Assembly: GCA_966112615.1 (NCBI GenBank)
Contig: CBHWDO010000005.1
Location: 186,001-250,000, forward strand
Direction of reading: 5' to 3'
Source: Flavitalea sp966112615
GTDB taxonomy: Bacteria; Bacteroidota; Bacteroidia; Chitinophagales; Chitinophagaceae
DNA length: 64,000 bases
The position numbers and the translations under genes were made by a program. Below, piece after piece: positions 35,510 to 44,015 of the stretch. A model generated the notes under the pieces. That model searched no databases, was not told the origin of the DNA, and saw only the letters and a list, made by a program, of their open reading frames with translations. Numbering within the stretch: position 1 is the first letter of the stretch; each line of letters starts with the position of its first letter.

Positions 35510-35950
35510 TCATTTCACCAGTTGCCTCATTTCCACCGTAATTCTGTCCTGCTCTCTCAATCGTTTGCAAAGCGTTCTCATAATACCTTTTAGGATATCA
35601 GTATTTGTAGCCACAACATCATAAAAAGGCTCCTGCTCTATCTTTAGCAATACGCAATCGGTTAGAGTGGTTGCGCTGGCAGACCTGGTTTCAGAATCCA
35701 ATAATGACAGTTCTCCAAAGATCTCATTGGATGAAAGTTCTGCAAGCTGGTGCTCGCCATCATGAATGGAAATAGAACCGGAATAAATAAAATACATACA
35801 ATTCCCCTGCTCTCCTTTTTTAAAGATAGTAGTATCCTTGTCGATATATTCTTCCTCACAGATAGAAGCAATATCTACCAGGTCCATCTCACGGCAATTG
35901 TGGAAGATATTCGAATTACGCAACAACAAAACTTTTTCTATGATCAACAT
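35510..35950 (-). CDS. Stand-alone cyclic-nucleotide-binding domain protein
   Basis: 146 residues consisting of one CNB domain: FKKGEQGNCMYFIYSGSISI and the phosphate-binding cassette FGELSLLDSETRSASAT. The cassette keeps Glu80, which contacts the ribose, and Arg89, which contacts the cyclic phosphate, at the nine-residue distance of PKA, so real cAMP or cGMP binding is plausible. There is no DNA-binding domain. It begins 2 bases after the transporter-HEAT stop; fused versions of the two would resemble known nucleotide-transporter/CNB proteins. The Crp-like regulator at 28.2 kb, by contrast, lacks the Arg. Confidence 0.88.
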   Translation of the reverse strand: MLIIEKVLLLRNSNIFHNCREMDLVDIASICEEEYIDKDTTIFKKGEQGNCMYFIYSGSISIHDGEHQLAELSSNEIFGELSLLDSETRSASATTLTDCVLLKIEQEPFYDVVATNTDILKGIMRTLCKRLREQDRITVEMRQLVK

Positions 35951-35952
35951 AC

Positions 35953-38688
35953 TTATGAGAATACGTTTTTTAAAACATGTTTACGGGTTTCTTCAAGGAT
36001 ATAGGAATTATCAGCAAATTTTGCCCCATGCAGCCTGGATATTATACTTGTCTCCGAATGTTTCCAGGAATCAAAAATGCATACAGCCCTTGTCCAGGCA
36101 CTGAATCCAGCCTGGTTATCAAATACGATCTCTTCGTATAATTGCCTGGAATCAAGCTTTTCAACCTTCCTGACCATATGTTCTGGATCAAGGAGAAAAT
36201 CAAATAATACATTCAATTGGATCGACAATCTTTTAGGGATCATCAGATCCATCATTTCCATTGCATTGAAAAGTTTGGTTTTCTTTTCAGCATCTATCAA
36301 TTCTATTAAGCGATTAACTTCTCTTCTTTCAAAAAGCATGGAGCAGATCCGAAGAATACATAGTAGGTCACTCCTGACTTCCGCAGAAATACTTCGTCTC
36401 AATAAATACTGTTCGTCCTGATCTGAACAACTAAAATAGTAATTGATCTTTTCAGTTGCACGCGACATGTATTGCTTTAGAATATCCAGAAGAATTCCTT
36501 TCTTATTCCTGTCGGGACTTTCATATTCCTTCAGCCAGAGAGATTGAATTATCCGGTCGGGTGAAACACCTCTTAATACCAATTGATCCAACAGGAAGGC
36601 ATTGGAGTGTAATCCTTTTACTTTACCTGCAACTTTTACAAGTTCCGGCAAGTACCTGTTTAGATCAGCTTTTGGAATAGAAACAATATCAATGAACAGG
36701 TCATCTCCATATATGGCAAGTCCTTTCTGGGCAAGATATTTTTCAGAAGGATGATCCAGGAGATGCAACACTGAAGGAAGAAGTTGTGCTGATTTTAATT
36801 TACAGGCACTGAGTAAAGCCTGCCTGCGGATGGAATGGTCAGGATCTTCAATTAATTTTTTCAATTCATCGGTAAACCTGAGATTTCGGATCTCACTGAT
36901 CACTTCCAAAGCCAATAATTTATCGTCTGACTGTTCAGAATTTAATAAACGATTCATTTCTTCAACACCGGTTTTCATAAAATAAAACTCTCTGCGATTT
37001 AAAAGATTGGCGATAAGGATCTTTTTAAATTCAGGTGTCAAAGATGGGATCCGAAGCAGCTGTTGATCTAAAAATTGAGAATGATATTTGGTCAGAAGCT
37101 CATAAGCTTTTTGTTTTACCTGGAGATTCGTTTCATGTTCATATAACTTTGAAAGAACTTCTATATCAACCTTGCCCCGAACTGATAATCTTTCAAGAAT
37201 ATAGATTCTTACATCATGTGAACTGTGATTCAACTGGCTGAACATGATCTGGTCTATAGAAGGATAATCTGCATTTTCCAATAATCTTAATGAATAAATG
37301 ACTTCTGAAGCTTTGCCAGCCTGCACTTTTTCCAACAATAACACCGTGCTTTTCTGATCAAAATGAAATACGTCTTCAGAAGAAAAAATTCCTTTTCGAA
37401 TGGATGAATGAAGTGTTCTTTTATAGGCTGTCCTGATCATGAAGAGGATCAGTGACCATATGGCAATATTTACCATAATGATCTTTACCGTAAGACTGAT
37501 GGAGAGCTCGTATCCAAAGAAGAAAAGAAAATATAAGGTTGAACCTACAGTCAGCAGGGAAAAAGGAAGCATATATCCTTTTGAAATGATATGACCTTTT
37601 AATCTTTGTTGCTCATTCAATGGTTGAAACAAAATAAAGAATACAGGTTCCTGCATGGCAGACCTCAACACTTCTGTAAGCATTGCCATAATGCCGAACA
37701 GGTAAAGGTAATAATGTGAACTATCGATGATCATGAAGAAACCAACACACATCATCAGCAGCATTAAAGGAGTAATAAATAAACAGGTTATTAAACCCAG
37801 CCTTTCTATAACCCGACTTGTGAATACAAGTTTGAGGATTATAGCGATCAACCGGCCAATGGCAAAAAAAGTTCCTATGAATGCAGCCAGGCTTTCTTCA
37901 CTTTCATACCTGGCTTTCACCTGTACCAGGAAAGTATAATCTATCAGTAAAAACACGTTGTAACTAAGGATAGCTAGAAGAGAGATTGCAAAGATCAGTT
38001 CATTTCTGAAAAAAAACCTGATCACTTCTTTCTTGGTGATTTTAACCTGCGTTTTATGGTGCTGATGCAGGGAATGGAGTTTGATCTTATCCCACTTGTC
38101 TTTTTTAATGATTCGGTTAAAGATAAAAAAGCCGATCAATAAAGTGATGACAGATGCCCATGCCAGTCCATTCAGAGAAAACAGGGAAATGATCAGTCCT
38201 GCAGAAATATAACCGATCAATTTTGCAGGAAGGTCACCACCTCCTACCACTGAAAAAACTCTTTTACTTTCTCTTACATTAAAAAGTATTGAAACCAATC
38301 CCCAGAACGCATATCCGGAGATCATATAAAACAAGGTACTCCATATCAATAGCAGAAATACAAAGAGATCGGGATTACCAACCTGCAATCCAATAGCCAG
38401 CAGGATCAGTACCAGTATGGAGCCTCCAATAACATATTTCAATAATAATAAAGGCGTGAATTTATGTTCCAGCTTTTCATAAATCACGTTCAATAAAAGC
38501 AATGAACCTGCAATGATCATATAAGCCTGGGGAAGTTCCCTGATATGCATTTTAAGGAACAGGGTAAAGGCAAGAATACTGATATAAGCATGCGCAATTC
38601 CTATAAAAAACTGTACGCCGAGAAGGTCAAATATATATTTTGACTCTGACGGCCGGATGTTCAGAACACTAAAAATCTTCTGTCGCAT
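35953..38688 (-). CDS. ATP/ADP-translocase-like or MFS transporter fused to HEAT repeats
   Basis: 911 residues. About 1-430 have some twelve membrane helices (starting YIFDLLGVQFFIGIAHAYIS) with a GGGDLPAKLIGYISAGL segment near 150, reminiscent of the Npt nucleotide-transporter/MFS group. The remainder is soluble and mostly helical, with HEAT-like pairs such as HSSHDVRIYILERLSVRGK and DPDHSIRRQALLSACKLK. The cargo is unknown. The next gene downstream is a CNB domain two bases away, so the pair probably acts together, with the HEAT part as the link. It is divergent from the subtilase/cyclase operon. Confidence 0.75.
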   Translation of the reverse strand: MRQKIFSVLNIRPSESKYIFDLLGVQFFIGIAHAYISILAFTLFLKMHIRELPQAYMIIAGSLLLLNVIYEKLEHKFTPLLLLKYVIGGSILVLILLAIGLQVGNPDLFVFLLLIWSTLFYMISGYAFWGLVSILFNVRESKRVFSVVGGGDLPAKLIGYISAGLIISLFSLNGLAWASVITLLIGFFIFNRIIKKDKWDKIKLHSLHQHHKTQVKITKKEVIRFFFRNELIFAISLLAILSYNVFLLIDYTFLVQVKARYESEESLAAFIGTFFAIGRLIAIILKLVFTSRVIERLGLITCLFITPLMLLMMCVGFFMIIDSSHYYLYLFGIMAMLTEVLRSAMQEPVFFILFQPLNEQQRLKGHIISKGYMLPFSLLTVGSTLYFLFFFGYELSISLTVKIIMVNIAIWSLILFMIRTAYKRTLHSSIRKGIFSSEDVFHFDQKSTVLLLEKVQAGKASEVIYSLRLLENADYPSIDQIMFSQLNHSSHDVRIYILERLSVRGKVDIEVLSKLYEHETNLQVKQKAYELLTKYHSQFLDQQLLRIPSLTPEFKKILIANLLNRREFYFMKTGVEEMNRLLNSEQSDDKLLALEVISEIRNLRFTDELKKLIEDPDHSIRRQALLSACKLKSAQLLPSVLHLLDHPSEKYLAQKGLAIYGDDLFIDIVSIPKADLNRYLPELVKVAGKVKGLHSNAFLLDQLVLRGVSPDRIIQSLWLKEYESPDRNKKGILLDILKQYMSRATEKINYYFSCSDQDEQYLLRRSISAEVRSDLLCILRICSMLFERREVNRLIELIDAEKKTKLFNAMEMMDLMIPKRLSIQLNVLFDFLLDPEHMVRKVEKLDSRQLYEEIVFDNQAGFSAWTRAVCIFDSWKHSETSIISRLHGAKFADNSYILEETRKHVLKNVFS

Positions 38689-38769
38689 GATGATTAATAT
38701 ACAAAACGGAATTCAGATGATCTGCATCAAGGATTTTAGTCCTGCAAGTGTAACCCTTGGTAAGTTAAG

Positions 38770-38783
38770 TGTAAATACTTACA
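38770..38783. promoter_or_regulatory. Dyad TGTAA-N4-TTACA in the divergent region
   Basis: TGTAAATACTTACA is a perfect 5-4-5 inverted repeat, the geometry of Crp/Fnr-family half sites. It lies in the 182-base region between the transporter and the subtilase/cyclase operon, where no clear TAnnTTTG promoter is seen. Overlapping inverted repeats GTAAGT/ACTTAC extend around it. Confidence 0.45.
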
Positions 38784-38870
38784 TTGTATGATAATAAAAT
38801 CCCATCCGTTTTCCAATATCTCCCGTTCGATAAGTCCTACTCCCTACCACCAACCTAAACTTAACCAACT

Positions 38871-41800
38871 ATGGAAAAGATTCCAGGAAACTTTAAGTAC
38901 CTGAGGATTTTACTTTATTTACTTTGTTGTCTTTCTCTCAAAACCAGTATTGGTCAACAAAACAAGATCACAGAGTATGTACTGTTCGGGGGCTTTGGAC
39001 AACAATCAGTAGGTTCCAAATTTACCATTCCGTCCTCTCCCGGTTATGGTGTCCACCTGGGAAGCAGTACAAGGATCACCGGTTCTATAGGTAGCTATAC
39101 GCTTATAAGTTCATCAGGATCTTCAAATATTTCAGGCAATTTACATAGCGGGAGCCGAATCATACTTTCCAATGGTAATACTGTTGCAGGAAATCTAACG
39201 GCAGCCAATAGTTCAGGCTTGTCGGGCAATATTATTTCTGCGGGTTCAAATGCATCCCTTAAAGGTAACCTGGATGCTGCAGGAAATATTTTTATCAGTA
39301 GTGGAACAGTTTCCGGTGACGTAACCATTCCTTCCAACTTTACTTATACTGGTCCTCAACCAGGTTTAGGAACAAATAATTTTTCGTTGGATCTGCCTGT
39401 ATTGCCTTCCCTACCACAAGTCAACCAGTTTGTTGCAGGAAAAGGATCGATCAAGAATTCAACTGACCTCGTGCCTGGACAGTATGGGACATTGTCGCTG
39501 GGCGGAGGAAAAACTATAACCTTTAAAACGCCAGGAGATTATGTCTTCGAATCAATAAAGAACTCGGGCACTTTCAACAAATTTGTCTTCGATTTTACCA
39601 GCAATCCCAATGGCGTATTCAGGATCCTTGTAAAAGGAGATGCCAATATGAATAAGATGAGTGTTGATTTTATTGGTGGTTCCCCTTCCCAGGTTTATCT
39701 GGAAACCCAGGGAAACGGCTCCTCCAATGCGGGTTTTGCTTTCTCCCTATCACCTGGCTCTTCTGGTGGTGGAAGATATTCAGAATGGTATGGAACAGTA
39801 TATGCGCCATATGCAGCAGTGAAGATTGGATCCGGCTCTGATATAGCCAGGGTAAAAGGTGCGATCTACAGCGGAACCCAGGTTGTGATCAATAACGGAA
39901 CCATTATTGAGTTTGCTCCCTTCCAGGAAAAGATTGTCATCTTTCCAGACTATGACCCCGACGCTACGGGAAAAGTCAATAAGCTGATAGGATCCGAGTT
40001 GAATTCTTTGGCGAAGAATTACAAACCGGGAGATTCGGTTTCCAATACAGTTTATATTCTGGTCAACGACAGTGTTTATATTGAAGTGATCACAAGGCAG
40101 GGACAAACTGCCAATGTTCTTCAATTATTGAAAGACCCATCATATGGATTGACCGATATAATTGATGACGGAACCAGCTCACTGATCATTTCTGGTAAAT
40201 TTCCAATTGCAAAATTGAATAAACTGGATAGCCTGGGCGACATTATAAATTTTGCCCGCCCACTGTTTCCTGCAATATCCAATAGCCTTGGACAAGCGAT
40301 CACGCAGGGCGACAGATCAATGGGAACTGATTTTATCCGTAATGGCTTTGACCTGAAAGGAGAAGGAATGAAGATCGGTGTGATCTCCGACAGCTATAAT
40401 ACGGTTCCAGGAAATTTTGCAGCAATAAATGTTCAGGCTGGAGACCTTCCTGGTGCAACCAATCCTCTCTACCAGGAACCGGTGAAGGTTTTGAAGGAAT
40501 TTCCTTTAGGACAAAGCGCTGATGAAGGCAGGGCCATGCTACAGATCATTCATGACATTGCTCCTGCTGCAGAACTATATTTCAGAACAGGATTTATCAG
40601 CGCAACAGATTTTGCATCAGGGATTGATTCACTGGTTGCGAAAAAAGTTGATATGATCGTAGATGATGTCACTTATATCACTGAACCATTCTATAAAGAT
40701 GGAAATGTTGCAAAGGCGGTGAAACGCGCATATGATAAGGGTGTAACCTATTTCACTTCTGCAGGAAATTTTGGTGGAAAATCATACCAGGGAATTTTCA
40801 ATCCGGGTGCGGCTCCTGCTAATTTAACCGGCCAGGCTCATCAGTTTGGCAATGGAGATGTATTACAAAAGATATCGCTTCAACCCGGAAATTATACCGT
40901 GGTATTGCAATGGAAAGATGAAGTGTATTCGATTGGGGAGACTGCTAACGGAACAAGGAATGACCTTGATTTTTATCTGGCGAATAATAATGGAGTTCCA
41001 CTATTTGGACAAAACCGGAACAATACTGGGGGCGATCCAATAGAAATCCTGGCATTTAATGTAACTGAAGCCACTACCAGTAACCTGATGGTTATCAGAG
41101 CTTCTGGAACCGACAATGTAAAATTCAAATATGTTGTGTTCAGGGGCGACCTGGTGATCAATGAATACCGGCAGGATAGTTCAACAATTGTTGGACATGC
41201 AAATTCTTCTTTCGCTATAACCCTTGGTGCGGTAAGGTATGTGAACACACCAGCATTTAACGGAATCCCTGTAATGGAAGCATTTTCTTCTATGGGTGGA
41301 ACGGAAAACAATAATGCTATTGTTTTGAAACCAGACCTGGTAGCTCCAAACGGAGTGAATACTACGATAGATTTCAAATCACTCGATATTGAGAAAGATG
41401 GTCTTCCGAACTTCTTTGGAACTTCTGCGGCAGCTCCACATGCTGCAGCTGCTGCCATCTTACTTCAACAAGCCAGAAGAGAATTTTATAATGATACACT
41501 CAGTCCTGTTCAAATAAGAGCTGTTCTGCAAAACTCAGCTTTGGATATTGCAAACACCGGTTTTGATCTGCAATCCGGTGCCGGGTTATTAAGAGCAGAC
41601 TCCGCTATCAGGAAGATTGCCACTCCTAAACCGGAGATCATTAAATTGGTTTATCCTTCATCTGTAATGCCCGGTACGGAAGGGTTTGAACTTACCATTC
41701 AGGGTAATTACATGGACGATAAAACCCAGGTTGTTTTACGGGGCGACACATTGCAAACCACATATGTTAACAGCTCTGAGATCAAAGTTAAGGTGCCCAC

Positions 41801-44015
41801 TTTCTTTGGAAATCCACTGATTGAAGTAATCAACAATGCCATTACCCCTTCAGGAAAAGACGGAGGATCAGATTCAGCTTATTTCTTCGCTCCTGTAAAA
41901 AGAAATGTTGCCATTGTAGTAAAAGACACTTCTAAGTTTTATGGTGAAGATCTTCCAGCGTTGTTGTATTCAGTATCAATTAATGATACGATCGTTGAAC
42001 CGACCGTAGCACTATTACAGGAAATTGGTATTGATTCTTTAACCATCACCACACCAGCAACGGATACAAGTTTTGCGGGAATTTACCCCGTACAGGCAAA
42101 TGTAAAACTGATTGATCCCGGATTTACTGAGCTCTTTAATTATTCTATAGACAACGGAAATCTGAATATTAAAAAGCTTGAGGTAACCATCAAGCCTGTT
42201 GGCAGAACAATTAAATATGGTGATAAGATTGAACCAATTCAATTTACTTATCAATTTAATGATGCCAGGATCACCAATAAACAGGCATTCTTGAACAGAC
42301 TTGCACTTACTTACCAGGCAAATCTTATCTCAAATGTTTTTGCTATCCTCGACGGAAAAACATTGCTCAATGGAAAGACTTTATTAAACAGTTCTTTACT
42401 TAACCTAAGCTTTATTGCCAGTGGTAAGACACTCCTAAATGGAAAAACCTTATTGAATGGAAAGACCTTGCTGAATGGCATGAATGTAACAGATACTCTA
42501 AGAATAGTGAACTTCGCATTACAGTCATTTTTTGATTTTGATGAAGGCGTGACCAATTACACACTTCTGAATGGAAAGACATTATTGAATGGAAAAACAT
42601 TACTGAATGGCGAAGCTGTAGTGAATGGAAAAACATTGTTGAACAGGTACAGTGTATTTAACAGTAATTCATCCGGCAGTGACAGTTCAGGAAGAATTGC
42701 ATCATTAATTGATTCTGCAGATGTGGAAGGTCCGGAAGAAGAATCATTGACCGAGTTCAAATCAATTGTATTCCTGACAGGAATAACTGCTGGTGAAAAC
42801 ATCATAGTTCCCGGTACATTCCTTTCACCAAACATCATTGCCAAATATGATACGGCAGTATTGAAAGTTGAGCAGGCTGATCTTGTTATAAAAGCTTTGG
42901 ACAGTTCCATAAATTATGGAAATACGATCACGGATTTCAGGTATACTATTGAAGGATATCAATTCCAGGATGCCGACAGCAACCTGATTTCCACTAAACC
43001 TTCATTCAAAGTTTTAAATTCATCAAATGCAGTTGTAACTGGCGTATACCCTGCCGGAACCTATGCTATTCAACCAGGCAATGCAGCAATGATTCAGCCA
43101 TCAAACTATAAACTGGTATATCAGAATGGTCAGCTTTCTATAGCCCGGATTCCGTTAGTTGTCAAAGCAAATGATGCAGTGATCTTTGCAGGTGATCCAC
43201 TTCCAACATTCAGTTCCACCATTACCGGTTTCGTGAATGGTGATTCATTGAAGATCAGTTCGGGTCCTGCTTACACTGTGAACGGTTACAATGGCTTAGC
43301 AGGTACGTACAACATCATTCCCGGAAATTTACAACTCCCTAATATTGGTAGTTATATTGTCGAATACAGGAATGGAATATTGTATGTCAATCCCAAAGGA
43401 AAAGGTGCTAAAAATGTAAAGCCTTCACTTGATTGTGTTGATACATTATTCAATGATCCTTCAGGATACAGGTATGTTGCAAGATTCAGGTATACCAATG
43501 ATAACAAATCAATAGTGTACATACCTATCGGCACTTCCAACCAGATCATTTCTGCAACAGGATATTTGGGTGTTCAACCAGAGATTTTCTATCCTGGCAC
43601 TGCAACTTTTGAAATTAAATTCAACGGAGATAAACTAACGTGGATACTGCAGACTTACAATGCCAACCAAAAGACATCCGTAGGAAGTGATGCAAGTTCC
43701 ACATCCAATAAATGCAAGGCACAAACAAGTACTAACAATGGTAAGGAAAGCCTGGAAGAGCATGTAACCAACAATGCAACTATATATCCAAATCCCGTTC
43801 GTCAGCAGTTCAGGATCCAGCTGAATAAAGAAATCCTTTCAACTCAGGACATCAGGATCTTCAATGCGTCAGGAGTAGAACAAAGGTTTTTATCTAACAG
43901 GAGAATTACAGACAAAGTGGTTGAACTGAATGTTTCGAATCTTAAAAAAGGAATTTATTTTATCAGGGTTAGAACAAAAGATGGATATACAATTTGCAGA
44001 ATAAATAAATTATGA
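38871..44015 (+). CDS. Giant secreted subtilase with IPT, MBG modules, hexapeptide repeats and T9SS sorting domain
   Basis: 1714 residues. A signal peptide (about 1-29) precedes a beta-rich adhesin-like region (about 30-350). The protease domain is S8/S53-like: Asp507 in IGVISDSYN, Glu552 and His561 in DEGRAMLQIIHDIAP, and Ser852 in GTSAAAPHAAAAA. An IPT/TIG domain follows (about 925-990), then MBG modules (KFYGEDLPALLYS near 1020, IKYGDKIEPIQF, later INYGNTITDF and VIFAGDPLPTF). A LLNGKT repeat block spans about 1162-1259. The C-terminus (YPNPVRQQFRIQL onward) is a T9SS type A sorting domain, so it is exported and surface-attached or released. Its last codon overlaps the adenylate cyclase start (ATGA). 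Confidence 0.88.
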   Translation: MEKIPGNFKYLRILLYLLCCLSLKTSIGQQNKITEYVLFGGFGQQSVGSKFTIPSSPGYGVHLGSSTRITGSIGSYTLISSSGSSNISGNLHSGSRIILSNGNTVAGNLTAANSSGLSGNIISAGSNASLKGNLDAAGNIFISSGTVSGDVTIPSNFTYTGPQPGLGTNNFSLDLPVLPSLPQVNQFVAGKGSIKNSTDLVPGQYGTLSLGGGKTITFKTPGDYVFESIKNSGTFNKFVFDFTSNPNGVFRILVKGDANMNKMSVDFIGGSPSQVYLETQGNGSSNAGFAFSLSPGSSGGGRYSEWYGTVYAPYAAVKIGSGSDIARVKGAIYSGTQVVINNGTIIEFAPFQEKIVIFPDYDPDATGKVNKLIGSELNSLAKNYKPGDSVSNTVYILVNDSVYIEVITRQGQTANVLQLLKDPSYGLTDIIDDGTSSLIISGKFPIAKLNKLDSLGDIINFARPLFPAISNSLGQAITQGDRSMGTDFIRNGFDLKGEGMKIGVISDSYNTVPGNFAAINVQAGDLPGATNPLYQEPVKVLKEFPLGQSADEGRAMLQIIHDIAPAAELYFRTGFISATDFASGIDSLVAKKVDMIVDDVTYITEPFYKDGNVAKAVKRAYDKGVTYFTSAGNFGGKSYQGIFNPGAAPANLTGQAHQFGNGDVLQKISLQPGNYTVVLQWKDEVYSIGETANGTRNDLDFYLANNNGVPLFGQNRNNTGGDPIEILAFNVTEATTSNLMVIRASGTDNVKFKYVVFRGDLVINEYRQDSSTIVGHANSSFAITLGAVRYVNTPAFNGIPVMEAFSSMGGTENNNAIVLKPDLVAPNGVNTTIDFKSLDIEKDGLPNFFGTSAAAPHAAAAAILLQQARREFYNDTLSPVQIRAVLQNSALDIANTGFDLQSGAGLLRADSAIRKIATPKPEIIKLVYPSSVMPGTEGFELTIQGNYMDDKTQVVLRGDTLQTTYVNSSEIKVKVPTFFGNPLIEVINNAITPSGKDGGSDSAYFFAPVKRNVAIVVKDTSKFYGEDLPALLYSVSINDTIVEPTVALLQEIGIDSLTITTPATDTSFAGIYPVQANVKLIDPGFTELFNYSIDNGNLNIKKLEVTIKPVGRTIKYGDKIEPIQFTYQFNDARITNKQAFLNRLALTYQANLISNVFAILDGKTLLNGKTLLNSSLLNLSFIASGKTLLNGKTLLNGKTLLNGMNVTDTLRIVNFALQSFFDFDEGVTNYTLLNGKTLLNGKTLLNGEAVVNGKTLLNRYSVFNSNSSGSDSSGRIASLIDSADVEGPEEESLTEFKSIVFLTGITAGENIIVPGTFLSPNIIAKYDTAVLKVEQADLVIKALDSSINYGNTITDFRYTIEGYQFQDADSNLISTKPSFKVLNSSNAVVTGVYPAGTYAIQPGNAAMIQPSNYKLVYQNGQLSIARIPLVVKANDAVIFAGDPLPTFSSTITGFVNGDSLKISSGPAYTVNGYNGLAGTYNIIPGNLQLPNIGSYIVEYRNGILYVNPKGKGAKNVKPSLDCVDTLFNDPSGYRYVARFRYTNDNKSIVYIPIGTSNQIISATGYLGVQPEIFYPGTATFEIKFNGDKLTWILQTYNANQKTSVGSDASSTSNKCKAQTSTNNGKESLEEHVTNNATIYPNPVRQQFRIQLNKEILSTQDIRIFNASGVEQRFLSNRRITDKVVELNVSNLKKGIYFIRVRTKDGYTICRINKL
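42354..42650 (+). repeat. In-frame 18-base tandem repeats encoding LLNGKT hexapeptides
   Basis: About ten copies of an 18-base unit like AATGGAAAAACATTATTG, in three blocks separated by 30-90 bases of other coding sequence, encode GKTLLN-type hexapeptides (variants include EAVVNG and KTLLNR). The reading frame is kept throughout. The spaced, variable units are coding repeats and not a CRISPR array. Confidence 0.9.

Noticed and set aside
42354..42650. CRISPR-like array
   Set aside because: The 18-base units are in frame, adjacent rather than spaced by unique spacers, and encode a regular hexapeptide inside the subtilase; no cas genes are near.
42557..42910. 117-residue minus-strand frame rich in FPFNNV repeats
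   Set aside because: It is the reverse complement of the LLNGKT repeat region of the subtilase and repeats for that reason only.
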